This document shows, piece by piece, positions 32,320 to 44,453 of a DNA stretch of 64,000 nt. The notes beneath the pieces were generated by a model. The model was not told the DNA's origin and did no database searches. It worked only from the letters and a program-made list of their open reading frames with translations. This stretch comes from Aspidapion aeneum (Eukaryota > Arthropoda > Insecta > Coleoptera > Brentidae). Numbering within the stretch: the stretch's first letter is position 1; each line of letters opens with the position of its first letter. The stretch spans positions 205,813,013-205,877,012 of the forward strand of contig OY755038.1 in assembly GCA_963576565.1 (NCBI GenBank), given 5' to 3'. Position numbers and translations under genes: made by a program.

Positions 32320-34850
32320 ATTAGTTTGTCTAACGAACTGTCACGATCAGCTGTTTTTCGATCCAAGATGGTCGCCATAGGACAAACAAAGCGTTTTCCC
32401 ATAAGCCGCAATGTTAACAAAAACGTAATTTATAAAAAAAGTGAAACGATTTAAGTTACAACAAAGATACTGTTTTAAGTATTGAACCTTTGTACACATG
32501 GGAAAAATGCGTTTTTCTTTAAAAAAATCAATTGAAGCCAGTAAATCTCAAATAAAAGGGACCAGCAAAAGTCAGGTTATGTTTTTATTTACTTTTGTTT
32601 TTTTTTACTCTTTTTCCAGTTTTTTACTCAGTTTGAATCATTATTATTAGTTTCTGTGCTGTTATGAATTGTGGCAGCTGGGGAGAGCTTGATAATGTTA
32701 GTTTTGATGGAATGCCAAGTATTTTGACCTTTAAAAATCATCTTGATTTAAATGAACTAGGTATCAGCTCAAAGAAGGGAAAAGAAAGTGGATAAGTGCT
32801 CTGTTACCTGACTTAATAGAGGATAAATTGAAATATTCGAAAGTTTTTTGTCAGGTTTGTTTTGGATAAATGTATAACAGCCATTTTGGCAACATTTTCT
32901 ATTGGGATCTTTTTTTGTGCTTCAGTGGACCTTTTGCAGAAGTGTAACATAGAATTGTGTTATACTGTAAGAAATATTTCACTATGATTTTTTTACTATT
33001 CTAGGCAAGCAACTTTCAAAACTAGAATACAGCAATGATCATGACTGGGTCTCTCCTGAATGGATTATTATTTCAAAATGGTTGAAAAATTTTAAAAATG
33101 GTTGATAAAAGGGTCCAGAGAAGAAAGAAAAGGAAAACAATATGAGGTTAAAGTGTGAATAATGAGCTGAACCAAATTTGTACACCATCCTACAGAACTC
33201 TTAAATAAACTTTTGGTAGTGTAGCGTCTTGTATAGTGTCGAGTGAAGTCCTGTATCATCAGAGTTTCTTTTTCTTTAATAAATATTTATTTTACAGACC
33301 TCAAAACAGTTTAGAATAAACTGGTGAATTTGACAATCTCCCTAACTCAAACCTCTTTTTATCTTAAACTATTTTGGTGCAAATTTTCCTTTATTTCCAT
33401 GCTTTTTGACACCTAAAACTTGTACACCGTAAAATTTGTATAGTATCTGACTGGACCTACTACAAGTCCTGTTGTGAAATTTCTACGGTACTGTTCTGAG
33501 CTTATTACCAAAAAAATTTTTTTATGGCATCATTAATAATAGATGGAAAAAAAAGTAATCTTTGTTGACTTTGATGACCACAAGAAAAACAAATAAGTTC
33601 TCTCAGATATTTTTTTCAATTTCTCTCAAAAAAACTTGGGTTCTAATACTCCTAATGGGTCATATGCTGTTACGCCCAATTGTAGAGTAGAGTATATATT
33701 TATTTGCATAAACTTTTAGATACATAATTGAGCAAATATTGTTACAGAAAAACAGTAATAGTAACAGTAGTAATACAACAGCGAATATTGTACTGTTGTA
33801 AAATTTGAACAGTACTTACTGTTGTGAGCTGATGAACCTTAGGTTTGACCGTACTTAAGCCCTATGTATTATAGTTCATGGAAAATCATATGGTGATGTA
33901 TGGTGTGTGAGGCCAATGGTATGGAAAAACTGTGTATTTTAATTTTGCAAGTTTTTTTTTATATAATGTTTACTTATATTTTTTAAATAAACATATTTTG
34001 TAAAGTACTTATTAGAAGTTTGCTTGACCAACCTCGGTTGGAACTCATATGTGCATATTGATCGGTTGGACTGACCTACCTATAAGTTGTGCCTCTTTTT
34101 CATGTCACTACTGGAGGGTTAAAATAATTAACCTTTGTCTAAACCTAAAAATCATAGTGGAATATTTTTCACAGTTTAACGCTATAGAAGGCCTATTACT
34201 TAGCAAAAGGTTTAGTCAAGTACAACAAAAGATCCTAATAGAAAACCTGAATCTGATGAGAAAAGTTTAGTCTATTTCAATTTTGTCTCTGTTAAGTGAG
34301 CTCTTTGAATAGAACTACTTTCCCCTACCTAGGGCTGATAGTTCATTGGTCAAAAAATTTCAAAAACCTTTGGGGGCCCGATACCTTTGGGGGGCCCCCA
34401 GAGGTCTCATGATGTACTTTATGCTATTTTTTTTGTTTATTCATGAAATATATGGAAAATATCTAAAAAAATATGTGGTTTGGGGGGGTCCGGGCCCCCC
34501 GCCCCCTTGGTGCGCCCATGTAATAATTCAAAATAAGTGAAAAAACTAGAAAAAAAATTAAAAAAAAACAAAATAAACAAAAACATAACCTACTTTTTTG
34601 AAGAAAACATGGTCCCTTTTATTTCAGATTTTCTCGCTTTAGTTTAATATTTTTAAGAAAAACGCATTTTTCCCATATGCACAAAGGATCTGTTCTTAAA
34701 ACTAATTAATTTTTGAGACTAAAGCTCTTGTCGTTTTTGTAAAATTTACGTTTTTGTTAACATTACGGCTTATGGGAAATCGGTTTGTTTGTCCTATGGA
34801 AGACATCTTGGATTTGATCATATGTTTTGTTAGACAGCCCTATACGTCAC
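32320..34850. mobile_element. Inverted-repeat element with THAP-domain remnant
   Basis: Arms of about 270 bases (32320-32590 and 34565-34850) are inverted. Shared blocks include ATCCAAGATG, CCATAGGACAAACAAA, TTTTGTTAACATT-type text, GGGAAAAATGCGTTTTTCTT and AAATAAAAGGGACCA. The 2-kb interior carries a degenerate THAP coding start and otherwise AT-rich sequence. THAP domains occur at the N-terminus of P-element-type transposases, so this may be a decayed P-superfamily element. That is inference. Confidence 0.6.
32653..32870 (+). pseudogene. THAP zinc-finger remnant
   Basis: Reads FCAVMNCGSW, a gap, VSFDGMPS, then after a frameshift KRKWISALLPDLIEDKL and KYSKVFCQ. The C-A-V-x-N-C start, the VSF strand, the invariant W in a KW-hydrophobic context and the SKVFC that stands for SKVCSxHF follow the order of a THAP domain. 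The final His-Phe is not visible and there is a stop in the first frame, so it is dead. Length before decay would have been near 80-90 residues for the domain. Confidence 0.5.
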
Positions 34851-35751
34851 AATCTCAGATTAATCTGTTTCGTCGATCAAAATGTACGGAGCAACCAGAT
34901 TTACGTCCGACTAGTCTGAGCACAATTACCGAACGATTCAGATATACCTCTCCTAGATCTAGATGGAATTAACGAACGATTTTGATCAAAAAGATTAATC
35001 CGACGTAAATACCGAACGCAGCTAAAGTTGTGTCATTGTCACTGGTGATACATGGGGACTAACATAATTTTGAATAAGGATACTAAAATGAACCCAAGAG
35101 CGGTACTGTTATAATTGCTAATATCTCAGAAACTATGGCTCTAAAGTGCGGCATATCGGGTATTTTTGGAAAATATGTTCCACGCCTAATCTATTAATTA
35201 AATAATATAAGGAGCATCCAGTTTACAAAAACCATAATTTGAGCGCCTGTCAAATATGGTAAGCATCAGGAATAGTCAAGATGCAATTTAAAAGTAAAAA
35301 TTTCGCGAATTCGAACAAAGTTTCTTTTATATTTCTACATCAAATATTAATGGGCTAAAAGGTTTGGAAAAAATATAAGGAGACACCCTGTACATATGTA
35401 ATTGTGCTCTCGATAAAATTTTACATAACAAACTATAAATTAATATTTGTAATAATGGATACAGCTTTTGCAATTTTCATATTATTATTTATTAACTTTC
35501 CGAATATTATTAATGCACTAAAGTTGTATTACATTGTTTGTGTTTATATATTTATACATTAATGGGGTTTTAGTTTCTCTTTGTATGCCATTATTTTATA
35601 ATGATGCAGTTCAGATTTAAAATATTTGGTTTAAAAGTCAGTTTAAACTATTACTGCTACAGGGTAAAATAAAATGAGATATTTGCAATTTGTAATAAAT
35701 TTTGATTGACTTTTGAAAGCAAGCAAAATAAAGCCTGGTTTGAGGTAGAGG
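34851..35751. other. Unassigned, small repeat pieces
   Basis: Apart from the GCTGCGTTCGG end at 35012 and a single GACACCCTGTACAT MITE end near 35383, nothing was recognised. Confidence 0.4.
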
Positions 35752-36129
35752 CATAGACCTATAATAAGAATGGACTGAGCACGTCGCATAAGCGCAATGC
35801 TCGCGAAGTGATTCTAGAGTGAGATAGGGCTAGTCCTGGCAAAACACGGACAAAAACGCATTGTATTATAAACTCCATATCATAATTTTTGAGATAACTT
35901 TTTGACAGTTATCAGCTGTTAACCATAACAAATAGCATAGGCCAACGAAAAAAAGCTGTAAACAGTTGTCTCAAACATAATGATATGAACTGTATGGGAA
36001 AGACTTCTTTTTTGAATAAATTCGAAGCTTTGTGGAAAAAAAAAATGACTTTTTTGAAAGTAAAGAATTTTTTACAATTGTTCTTGTAGAATCTAGAAAT
36101 AGACAGTTTTTGACAATTAATTTTTTTTT

Positions 36130-36805
36130 TAAATGCTAACTTTTTAATGGAGCGTCGTATCAATATGCGGTTTTTGAAATATAGTATACAATATTTTGCT
36201 CAATAATGTGTGTTATAATAAAAAACTTCGTAACAGCTTTAGTTTTTAAGATATTTACAAAAAACTGTTTTTAAGGCTGATATATCACGGCTTCACTTGA
36301 AGTCTACTAATAGGCTAGCATTTATTTTTTAACTGAACACCCTGTATTTTGTAAGTCTTTCTGTCTTTAAATTCGAAACAAAAACAGTACTGGATCTATT
36401 TTGAGTTAAAAATAACGAAGATATTTGAAACTCAAAATTACGCTTAGACTGCTTTCCACTAAAAAAAAATCAAACTTGACTTAATTTTGAATTTAAAAAT
36501 ATCTTAATCGCAATTTTTAACTTTAGGAAAAAAAACTCAAAAACTATTTTTGTTTTGAATTGAAAGACCTATCAAAAATAAATGGATCCATGACGGATCT
36601 GATACCTTCCTAGCTAGCCTATTAGCGCACTTCAATTGAAGCCATTACATATCAGCCTTGAAAACAGTTTTTTATAAATATCTCAGAAACTAAAGCTCTT
36701 ACGAAGTTTTTGATTATAACACAAATTATTGAGCAAAATGTAGTCTATTATATTCCTAAAACCGCATATTGATACGACGCTCCATTAAAAAGTTAGCATT
36801 TGTAC
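36130..36805. mobile_element. Nested inverted-repeat MITE
   Basis: Arms at 36130-36345 and 36575-36805. TAATGGAGCGTCGTATCAAT pairs with ATTGATACGACGCTCCATTA. They also share ATATCAGCCTTGAAAACAG-type text and CTAGCTAGCC. One arm has a half copy at 2500-2830. Confidence 0.75.
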
Positions 36806-37100
36806 AAAAATTTAAAACTGTCATTAGCATTATTAATGGATTTTGATCAAAATCTTATCAGCTCGTTAGTGTCGAACACTATTTTACTTAAAAAATTTAA
36901 TGAAAATCTGTTCAGCGGTTTATCGGAACTTTCGTGTTACGGTGAGAAATAACAGACAGACATCCAAACGATATTGCTAAGATAGGTCAAAATACACTCA
37001 AGCAACACATTTTCGGCATTATCTCAAAAAAAAAATTTTTGTCGAAAATAACACCTTCTCTAGCCACTTCTACGCGGGCTGGAAAGGTAAAAATTATAAA
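36806..37100. repeat. Interspersed repeat with CAGCGGTTTATCGG and CAGA motif
   Basis: Contains TGAAAATCTGTTCAGCGGTT, then ACAGACAGACATCC, then GATATTGCTAAGATAGG and TTCTACGCGGGCTGGAAAGG. The same order is at 48700-48960, so this is a family of its own with a very short CAGA stretch. Confidence 0.6.
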
Positions 37101-37793
37101 AGATAGTTGTTCAGTTTAAAAAAATATATGTTTTTTGGAAAAACTCGAAAACGCAATGCTGATTGTTTTTTGATTTGACCACCTTAAGCGTCAAAAATTC
37201 TACTATTTTGCCAACTTAAGCTTGTTACTATCTTTAATAATAACAAAGTTAGCAATGGTGGACACTTAATTTGGAACACCCTGTATATATGCCAGTACGA
37301 AAACATCGGTTGCTACCTATTTTTCCTTGTACTTTGACCCACCATAAGATTTTTTAAAATAAAGTTTAAAATAGTGCAAAACGTTCCTCTCCCTGTATAA
37401 AATTTATAGTATCTTTTATTGTTTTGTGGGTACCTTCTAGGTGGTGACCTAAATAAAGGTCTCAAGTTAGGCATTTCAGACCTGTAAACTTAATGTCCTA
37501 TAGTTATATTTTATTAATTTTTTTTCTTTCTTCTTTCTAGATTCTAATACAATTGCAAAAACTTCTTTACTTTGAATAAAGTCATTTTTCTAATCCAAAG
37601 CTTTGAACTAATTATAATATAATGCGTTTTTGTCCGTGTTTTGCCAGGACTAGACCCATCTCACTCTGGAATCAATTCTCGAGCATGAGGCTCAGTTCAT
37701 TTTTATTATCGGTCTATGGGTAGAGGCCCTGCATACATTTTGACAGTGGTTTGACATCAGACGTAGGCAACTCTCTTTAACAGGATATTTTAC

Positions 37794-39297
37794 CAGGGCT
37801 ATCAAAACGGACGGGCCACGATCCTCCACTTTGTTGACGTCACATCCGGGGCTGATTGTCTTTAAAATAGGGCGAGTTTGTAAAGTAATCTAATTTTGCT
37901 CACCGATTACATCGGATTTTTGACATATGACGTTCATTTGACATTTTCATTCGGTGAGTCCGATGAACACCAGAAAATAAAAAAGAACGCGATGAATCAG
38001 ATATCTGAACCTCGCTTTTTTCGATTTTGATTTATTTTCTAAAAGATTCTCTGCATTAATACATGGAAACAACATTTTTAACGTAACCCTCAATCCTGGC
38101 ATGCCACGGTCTGATGATATCAAAATTTTAAAAACAAAATAAAAAACAGGATTTGTTTTTTCATATATTATAAGTGTTTTAATGTTATAAAGGTTTTTTT
38201 TAAGTTTTTGTTAAGGTAGGCTTTTGTGCCTTTGTATAGATTAGGATGAGGAATTTTACTTGAAAAATTTACTCTAATTTAAAACAACTAAAACTCATTT
38301 ATTTTAAAAATTCATATTAGCATATAAACTTAGCATAAAATAATAATGGTAAAGGGCTCTCGAGATTAAGTTCTTCTGCTCTTTAGAATAAATTAATAAT
38401 AAGTTTGTAAAATGAAAATGATTTTATAAAAATTTTAACTCGTATATAAATAAAGAAATTGAAATTAAAGCCAGATCATCATCCGATCCTTGAGTCACTA
38501 TTTATATCTTTTAAGATGACCATCGAAACTTTGTTTACCACACTGTGGAGCATTTAACAAAAAAAAACAACAAAAAAGATATAAAATTACACAGCCGAAA
38601 AAAAAAAACACAAAAAACAGCTGATTTTGACGTAATTGACATTCATCGAAGATTGCTCACCGACTCTCAGGGTCGGTGAGCATTGATGCCATCAATTGGT
38701 GCATTGGTGAAATTCATCAGATAATTTACGAACCCGATGGATTTCAACGAGCTGCACTGATTAATTTAAAAACTTGATTGTTGTCATCGATGAGCTCATC
38801 GATGCCTTTACGAACTCGCCCATATTGAAGTTGGAATGACGGTTCATGAATATTTGATATTTTTTAAAATAAAGCCGTTTTGAGATTGTTTTTACTAGAT
38901 TCTTGCAAAACAATTTTTTTTAAATGTATTGTAATCCTTAATTTCTCATAGCCGCTTCATTAGCTCACACAAAAATTAAATTTAAAACAGAAGCGATTGT
39001 CACACACACAGATGACAAAGTCAAATAATTGTCAAATATAACAGTTGAATTCAAAATAAAAATGCTAAATGTTGAAGATTTAAACCTTTTAATCACCTTG
39101 CATCCTTACAAAAGTTTGGTGGAATATGAGGATAGGGTCTGAGAATATTTGACTGAAATTTCGCGGAAATCTGTAGTGCCATTTTGAAAATATCATAAAA
39201 AAACGTCTGACCTCCCATAAGACCCAATGTAAAAGTCAGCCCCCGGAGAACAGCTGATTTTTTTAGGGTCGTGGTCTGTATTTTTTTGTCGGCCTTG
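37794..39297 (+). mobile_element. 7-bp-duplication element, copy C, interrupted
   Basis: Same family as copies A and B: starts CAGGGCTATCAAAACGGACG and ends TCGGCCTTG. Flanked by ATTTTAC on both sides. Removing the 952-base insert at 37870-38821 leaves about 550 bases, with a further deletion near 39050 relative to copy A. Confidence 0.88.
37870..38821. mobile_element. Harbinger-like nested element, 952 bp
   Basis: The ends GGGCGAGTTTGTAAAG and CTTTACGAACTCGCCC are inverted. ATA lies on both sides, and copies A and B show a single uninterrupted ATA at the same point, proving an insertion with a 3-base duplication. Three-base duplications and GG-starting termini suggest the PIF/Harbinger superfamily, although the site is ATA and not the usual TWA. 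No coding sequence is seen. Confidence 0.82.
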
Positions 39298-39451
39298 ATT
39301 TTACATATCAATCAATAACTTGTCAAAATTTGAAGTTGACACTTTGACACTATTGCTAAGGACAAATTGTATTGTAAAAACATGATATTTTTGATAAAGT
39401 TTTATTATGTTTCAAAAATATGTAAATAAATAAATAATAAAAGTGTAGTAA

Positions 39452-39601
39452 GGGAACGTCCTTAAAATACGTAACACAACAATTCAGTATTTTTGACCCC
39501 CCCTCGTAACGCATTTTCAAGAAAAAACACATTAAAAAAACATTGAGTGTAACGCAAGGCCGAACCCCCCCTTGAGCGTAACGTAATTTAAGGATAGGCC
39601 C
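39452..39601. mobile_element. 150-bp MITE with TAA duplication
   Basis: The ends are GGGAACGTCCTTAAAATACG and, as complement, GGGCCTATCCTTAAATTACG, with TAA on both sides. The centre has two C-runs (GACCCCCCCTCG, GAACCCCCCC). Fits a PIF/Harbinger-type miniature element. Confidence 0.7.
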
Positions 39602-39625
39602 TAAGTGATCTGTTTATTTAAAAAA

Positions 39626-40495
<870 letters not shown>

Positions 40496-40881
40496 AAAAA
40501 AGTAAAAGAATGTCATGAATTATTTTAAGAGCTTGACTTGCATGTGTCCCATCTATTTCTGTGGTTAGTATCTGTTTTGTTTTTGTTGTCAAAATTTTTA
40601 AAAAGTATTGCCGAACCAAAGTTTGTTTTTTAAATTAGTGTCCTTAAATGTTCTTAGTTGATAGTTGGTTGTTGGAGTAGGACAAATAAATTCATGTAAC
40701 TGTTTAACTGATTGCAAACGTTTCGGTTTATTGTTTAAACCTTCATCAGTGCTAAAAATAGAGAAAAAAACCATAGTAAAATAGTTAATCAAAGCAAAAA
40801 CTCGACTGATTCATTCATAAAAATAATTATTTAGAATAAACATTTTAATGAAAAACTTGATATAGAAAAAATATTATTAAT

Positions 40882-41375
40882 TAGCTCACACTACTACTAT
40901 ACTATAGTAGTGTGAGCTATAGTGATCCTAATTTTTTCGAGAAAAAAAAAGTTCCTCCGATTTCAAAAATTTTTATATATCTTTGCGTTTCAGATGATTT
41001 TGAAACTTTTTTGTTGCGCCGTCTGTCTGTCTGTCTGTCTGTATGTCTGTCTGTCAGTCTGTAACGACCAACGCGCATAACTCAAAAACCGCTTGCCCGA
41101 TTTTAATGAAATTTGGTACCTACGCTGGGTTTTGGGTCGAGATGGTCCCATTTAAAAATGAACAAAATCCACCAAACACAAGCCAAATAAAAGGGTGGGG
41201 GTATATTTCAAAAATTATAGTTTATGTAAAAATATGGCGTGTGTGATATCAAACGAAAGGTAATTGAGTCTGGAGTTCAATAAAATATATTTCAGTTTTT
41301 AGTTATATTAGCTCACACGTACACTATAACTATAATACCTAGTGTGAGCTTAGGTGCCCATAGATTGGCAGAGTG
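40882..41375 (+). mobile_element. GTGTGAGCT-hairpin element, copy 5
   Basis: A shortened copy: opening hairpin, TTTGCGTTTCAGATGATTTT, a brief TCTG run (about 28 bases, interrupted), AACTCAAAAACCGCTTGCCC, TTTGGTACC, only one ~117-bp unit, a second hairpin, TTGGCAGAGTG. It inserted into the centre of the fold-back element at 40600. Confidence 0.9.
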
Positions 41376-41380
41376 TTTTT

Positions 41381-41670
41381 TTAAATTATTTAGAAAAAAG
41401 AAAAACTCAGAAAGATTACGGGAAAACAGAAAAGAAGCTCCACCTTTCACTTCCTAGCAGCTACATTTATGCCAATTTAAATGGAACAACGATTGACAGT
41501 TAAAATGAATAATTTTTAGTCACTGTCAATCGTTGTTCCAGATATTACAAGCATCAACATTAAAATGAAATATTGGCGTTTGAAAGACAATGATAAGAAC
41601 GTCAAAGGTGGGGCTTCTTTTTCTGTTTTCCCGTAATGTTTCCCAGTTTTTCTCTTTTTTAAATAATTAG
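41381..41670. mobile_element. 290-bp palindromic MITE
   Basis: The outer arm GATTACGGGAAAACAGAAAA pairs with TTTTCTGTTTTCCCGTAAT. The inner arm GGAACAACGATTGACAGT pairs with ACTGTCAATCGTTGTTCC. It is adjacent to copy 5. Confidence 0.75.
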
Positions 41671-42066
41671 AAAAAAAATTTAACTGCTTTTTTATATTAA
41701 TTTAAAAAATATATATAATATTTTTTCTGTTCAAGTTTTTCATTAAAATGATTATTCTAAATAATTATTTTTATGAATGAATCAATCAATTGAGTTTTTG
41801 CTTTGATTAACTATTTCACTACATGTTCTTTTATTTTAGCACTGATGAAGATAAACAATAAACCGAAACATTAATTTATTTGTCCTACCCCAACAACCAA
41901 CTATCAACTAAAATATTATTAAAAACTTCAAAAAAATGTCCAGGGAAATAACACAGACAAAGAAAGGTATGTTCTTAAACTAAAAAAAACCAAAAGAGAT
42001 ACGACTCGCCCACTTGTAAAAGGAAACACATCTATCAAATGCATCCAGAGCCTCTAGTTTAAGGTA

Positions 42067-42708
42067 CAGTGAAACCTCTCCTTGCGGACACCTCTATTAA
42101 GCGGACACTCCCTTTAGGCGGACAAATTTTTTGGAACCAAGCTTTTCCCTATTTCTTTACATGTAAAATTCTCTCCAATAACCGGACACTCTAATAACCG
42201 GACGCGGACAATTTTTTTCGGGTAAAAAATTCTGAAACCTCCCTTAACCGGACGCGAACGGGACGGAGCGCTGCACGACATGAGCATAAATATTATGTAG
42301 TATGTTGGCAACAACGCACTCTGCAGCCGGGGAATTACCTTTCCTTTTTAATCCGGAGACTATAAATACTTCTGTCGTATTTACAACATATTTTATTCGG
42401 CGGGGGCGGGACTGCTGTGTTTTATTTTTATTGTTCAATGGGGTAGTAATAGATCTCTATGAAATGGTGCCTACTAAAAAACTTCTTAGTTTACGTGAAA
42501 AAATTAAAGTTGTTAACGTTTCGGAGAAGGAACATCTATCAACACGACAGATCGCTGAAAAGTTAATTAATATCGGAAGAACTCAAGCAGCGGAAATTGG
42601 TAATAAATATATATTAAAATTTCGCAGTTCCCTCTCATAAGCGGACACCTCCAATAAGCGGACAGAATCTACGGAACCGTGAGTGTCCGCTTATAGGAGG
42701 TTTCACTG
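42067..42708 (+). mobile_element. Pogo/Tigger-like element, internally deleted, with HTH remnant
   Basis: The ends CAGTGAAACCTCTCCTTGCG and, as complement, CAGTGAAACCTCCTATAAGC are flanked by TA. Pieces of the ends (AAGCGGACAC) repeat inside. The frame 42302-42640 contains KKLLSLREKIKVVNVSEKEH then STRQIAEKL, matching the N-terminal CENP-B/psq-type helix-turn-helix of pogo transposases, after which the sequence stops. The DDE catalytic part is missing, so it can move only with outside help. It lies about 115 bases downstream of the donor of exon 42823-43042. Confidence 0.88.
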
Positions 42709-42822
42709 TATATAGAAAATATTATTGTTAATTTTGGTAACAAAAGCCGTTAATTAAGAATCTAGCTGATGACTCTGAAAAAAAATATTAAATCATTTTT
42801 TGTAGGTACTTGTGGTACTTAC

Positions 42823-43042
42823 CTAAAGATCCTGTCATGAGCCAACAAAATTTTTCTATCGACCGGCGAACCAATCAGCTGTTCCAGTCTGAACGAATTT
42901 TGATAACCGTGGGTATCTTGATGATTGGTGTTCAACACGTACTCTGAATGGATTTCGGTCAAGTGATTTGTGATGACGTCATGACTGCCTGTCATTGTAC
43001 AGTGCTCAAGGGGGCATTTGTAGGGTTTGTATGGACACACAG
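42823..43042 (-). CDS. Sina-like exon: second zinc finger and start of substrate-binding domain, module 2
   Basis: The acceptor is TTCTCTTCTTAG and the donor AG/GTAAGT. The 220 bases are 2 + 72 codons + 2. The peptide begins VCPYKPYKCPLEHC and continues through GSHDVITNHLTEIH, giving C-x4-C-x11-H-x4-H, the second SIAH finger. It then enters the substrate-binding domain with FRLEQLIGSPVDRKILLAHD. Module 1 splits this region over two exons, so module 2 has a fused or differently placed boundary. A pogo/Tigger-like element sits only 115 bases downstream of the donor. The next exon in frame is 23.4 kb away. Confidence 0.9.
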
Positions 43043-44151
43043 CTAAGAAGAGAAAATATTTTATTGAAAAATATCTGATTGCTAGATTCTTTTGACAAAA
43101 TAACCTCTGAACCCAAATCGTCTCTATGAGGTGCTTTATCACCCCCAAAACACACAGCAATGACTTATACAATGGTGGCCAAAAACCAAGAGCACGTTAA
43201 AATTGTATGAAATACTGCAAATTTGAAAAAACTAGTGGTATATTTAAAAACTTTTATCTACTTCATTTAAAAAAATAGTGTTTTTTGTGTAATTTTTTGT
43301 AAAAATTACTGGTACTATTCAAAGGAGAGGTAAGAGTTACATACCTCCTAAAAATTTCAAGACGATTGTACAAAGAATAGTCTATAAATAAACGTTTTTA
43401 AATTTGGCAAAAATTATATATGTATATTGAGAGAAAATTAGTTCTTTTCGAGACGTTTTCAGTTATAAAATCGATATAATGTTTAAATTAAACATTAAAA
43501 AATGTAAATATGTTTCAAGATATAGCGTATGAATATGTTCCTTTTCGTAAATCAAACTATTGGTAATTGTGATCAAGCCTTTAAAAAAAAACTAGCAAAC
43601 TAATTATAGGTAATTATGATATGACGATAATTCTGCCCATATATAGAATTATTTTATACTTTGTACCCAAACTCAACGTAAAAAAACAGTTTTTTTTGTG
43701 TATTTTTTGTAAATTTTCCATAAAACATATACTGCTTTCTGTAAAACTAAACCTTTTCTAGTTAAACTCGACTTCCTACCTATACATACATACACCACCT
43801 AGTTAGCAGAATTTTTCAATTAATGAATGCAACGCACAGCCATGCATGGCACACGACATGCGAACAATCCACGCGATGCCTCCTTACTCTTTCTCTCTCA
43901 TTCTTATAGCGCCAGGTCTACAGATTACCACGGAAATCGAAAAATGCACAGCTTTCAATATCCCATTAGCGATAATAGAAATAAATCATGTCGTTTTCGT
44001 AAAGTCATGTGGAACATCCATTAGGAAAATATTAGATCAGAAATGCGTAATAATGCAGTCTAAATATATCTTACACAATTTTTAGAATATAGACAACGCC
44101 TTTCCGCCTACATTGTATGCACGCCACTGATTTGTATTAACTTATGCTTAC
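43043..44151. other. Intron with one Tc1-like end
   Basis: TACAATGGTGGCCAAAAACC at 43170 resembles a Tc1-type terminal repeat, but no partner was found. Bases 43815-44090 are richer in G+C with two short plus-strand frames of unknown origin, ending near ACGCCACTG at 44113, a hAT-like end motif. Confidence 0.4.
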
Positions 44152-44279
44152 CTTCATGGCGGGTAATTTCAACTGGAGACAACGACATCAAACATCCCAA
44201 ATCGTGGTACGCGCATGGGTAAGAAATACCGGCTGTCAAGCCTTCCAAGGAGTAGTTTCTTGTCATACCAAAGGGAGCC
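44152..44279 (-). CDS. Sina-like exon: first SIAH zinc finger of module 2
   Basis: The acceptor is CATTTTTGTAG and the donor G/GTAAGC. The 128 bases are 1 + 42 codons + 1. The join to the RING exon gives CPTCR followed by APFGMTRNYSLEGL, the standard RING-to-finger transition of SIAH proteins (normally PTCRGPL followed by RN). It continues SYPCAYHDLGC and on to TRHE. With the next exon the zinc ligands read C-x6-C-x11-H-x3-C, identical spacing to the module 1 finger at 61397-61529. The shift of the exon end by one base relative to module 1 shows that intron phases have diverged between the two copies. Confidence 0.9.
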
Positions 44280-44453
44280 CTACAAAAATGGCAGTGTCAG
44301 ATAGTTTATACAGCTGCCAAAACTAAATTAAATTTGAGAAATTTCGGTTATTATAGTAGAAATTAAAAAACAAAGTAATTTTTCACTCAACTTTCCATAT
44401 TTGTCATTTTTTTACTGTTTTTCTGATTTTTGAGTTTTTAAAGTTGCTTGTAT

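Larger units (their letters stand above)
29153..35022. mobile_element. Possible 5.9-kb composite with GCTGCGTTCGG ends
   Basis: GCTGCGTTCGG at 29153 and its complement CCGAACGCAGC at 35012-35022 face each other, with TAAA next to both. Inside lie, in order, two 611-bp elements, an inverted-repeat element with the MITE at 30820, and the THAP-bearing inverted repeat. GGAATTAACGAACGAT occurs just inside each end. The ends may belong to one large element or to two related fragments; I lean to one. Confidence 0.4.
35752..37718. mobile_element. 1967-bp element with 8-bp target duplication
   Basis: The ends are CATAGACCTATAATAAGAAT and its complement (ATTATCGGTCTATG). Inverted similarity extends about 120 bases through TCCTGGCAAAACACGGACAA. 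GGTAGAGG directly flanks both ends. 8-base duplications are usual for hAT and P-type elements. No transposase is readable. It contains a nested inverted-repeat MITE (36130-36805) and a CAGA-motif repeat (36806-37100). Confidence 0.82.
40600..41940. mobile_element. Fold-back element split by two insertions
   Basis: The arms 40600-40880 and 41680-41940 are inverted. TAGTTGATAGTTGGTTGTTG pairs with its complement, as do CGGTTTATTGTTTA and TTCATCAGTGCTA. The remaining arm text, including TTAATCAAAGCAAAAACTC and TTTTAATGAAAAACTTGA, pairs as well. The centre holds element copy 5 and the MITE at 41381. Confidence 0.75.

Noticed and set aside
33840..34270. Plus-strand frame of 73 codons as a transposase part of the THAP element
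   Set aside because: No catalytic motif or similarity could be seen, and the region is low in coding signal.
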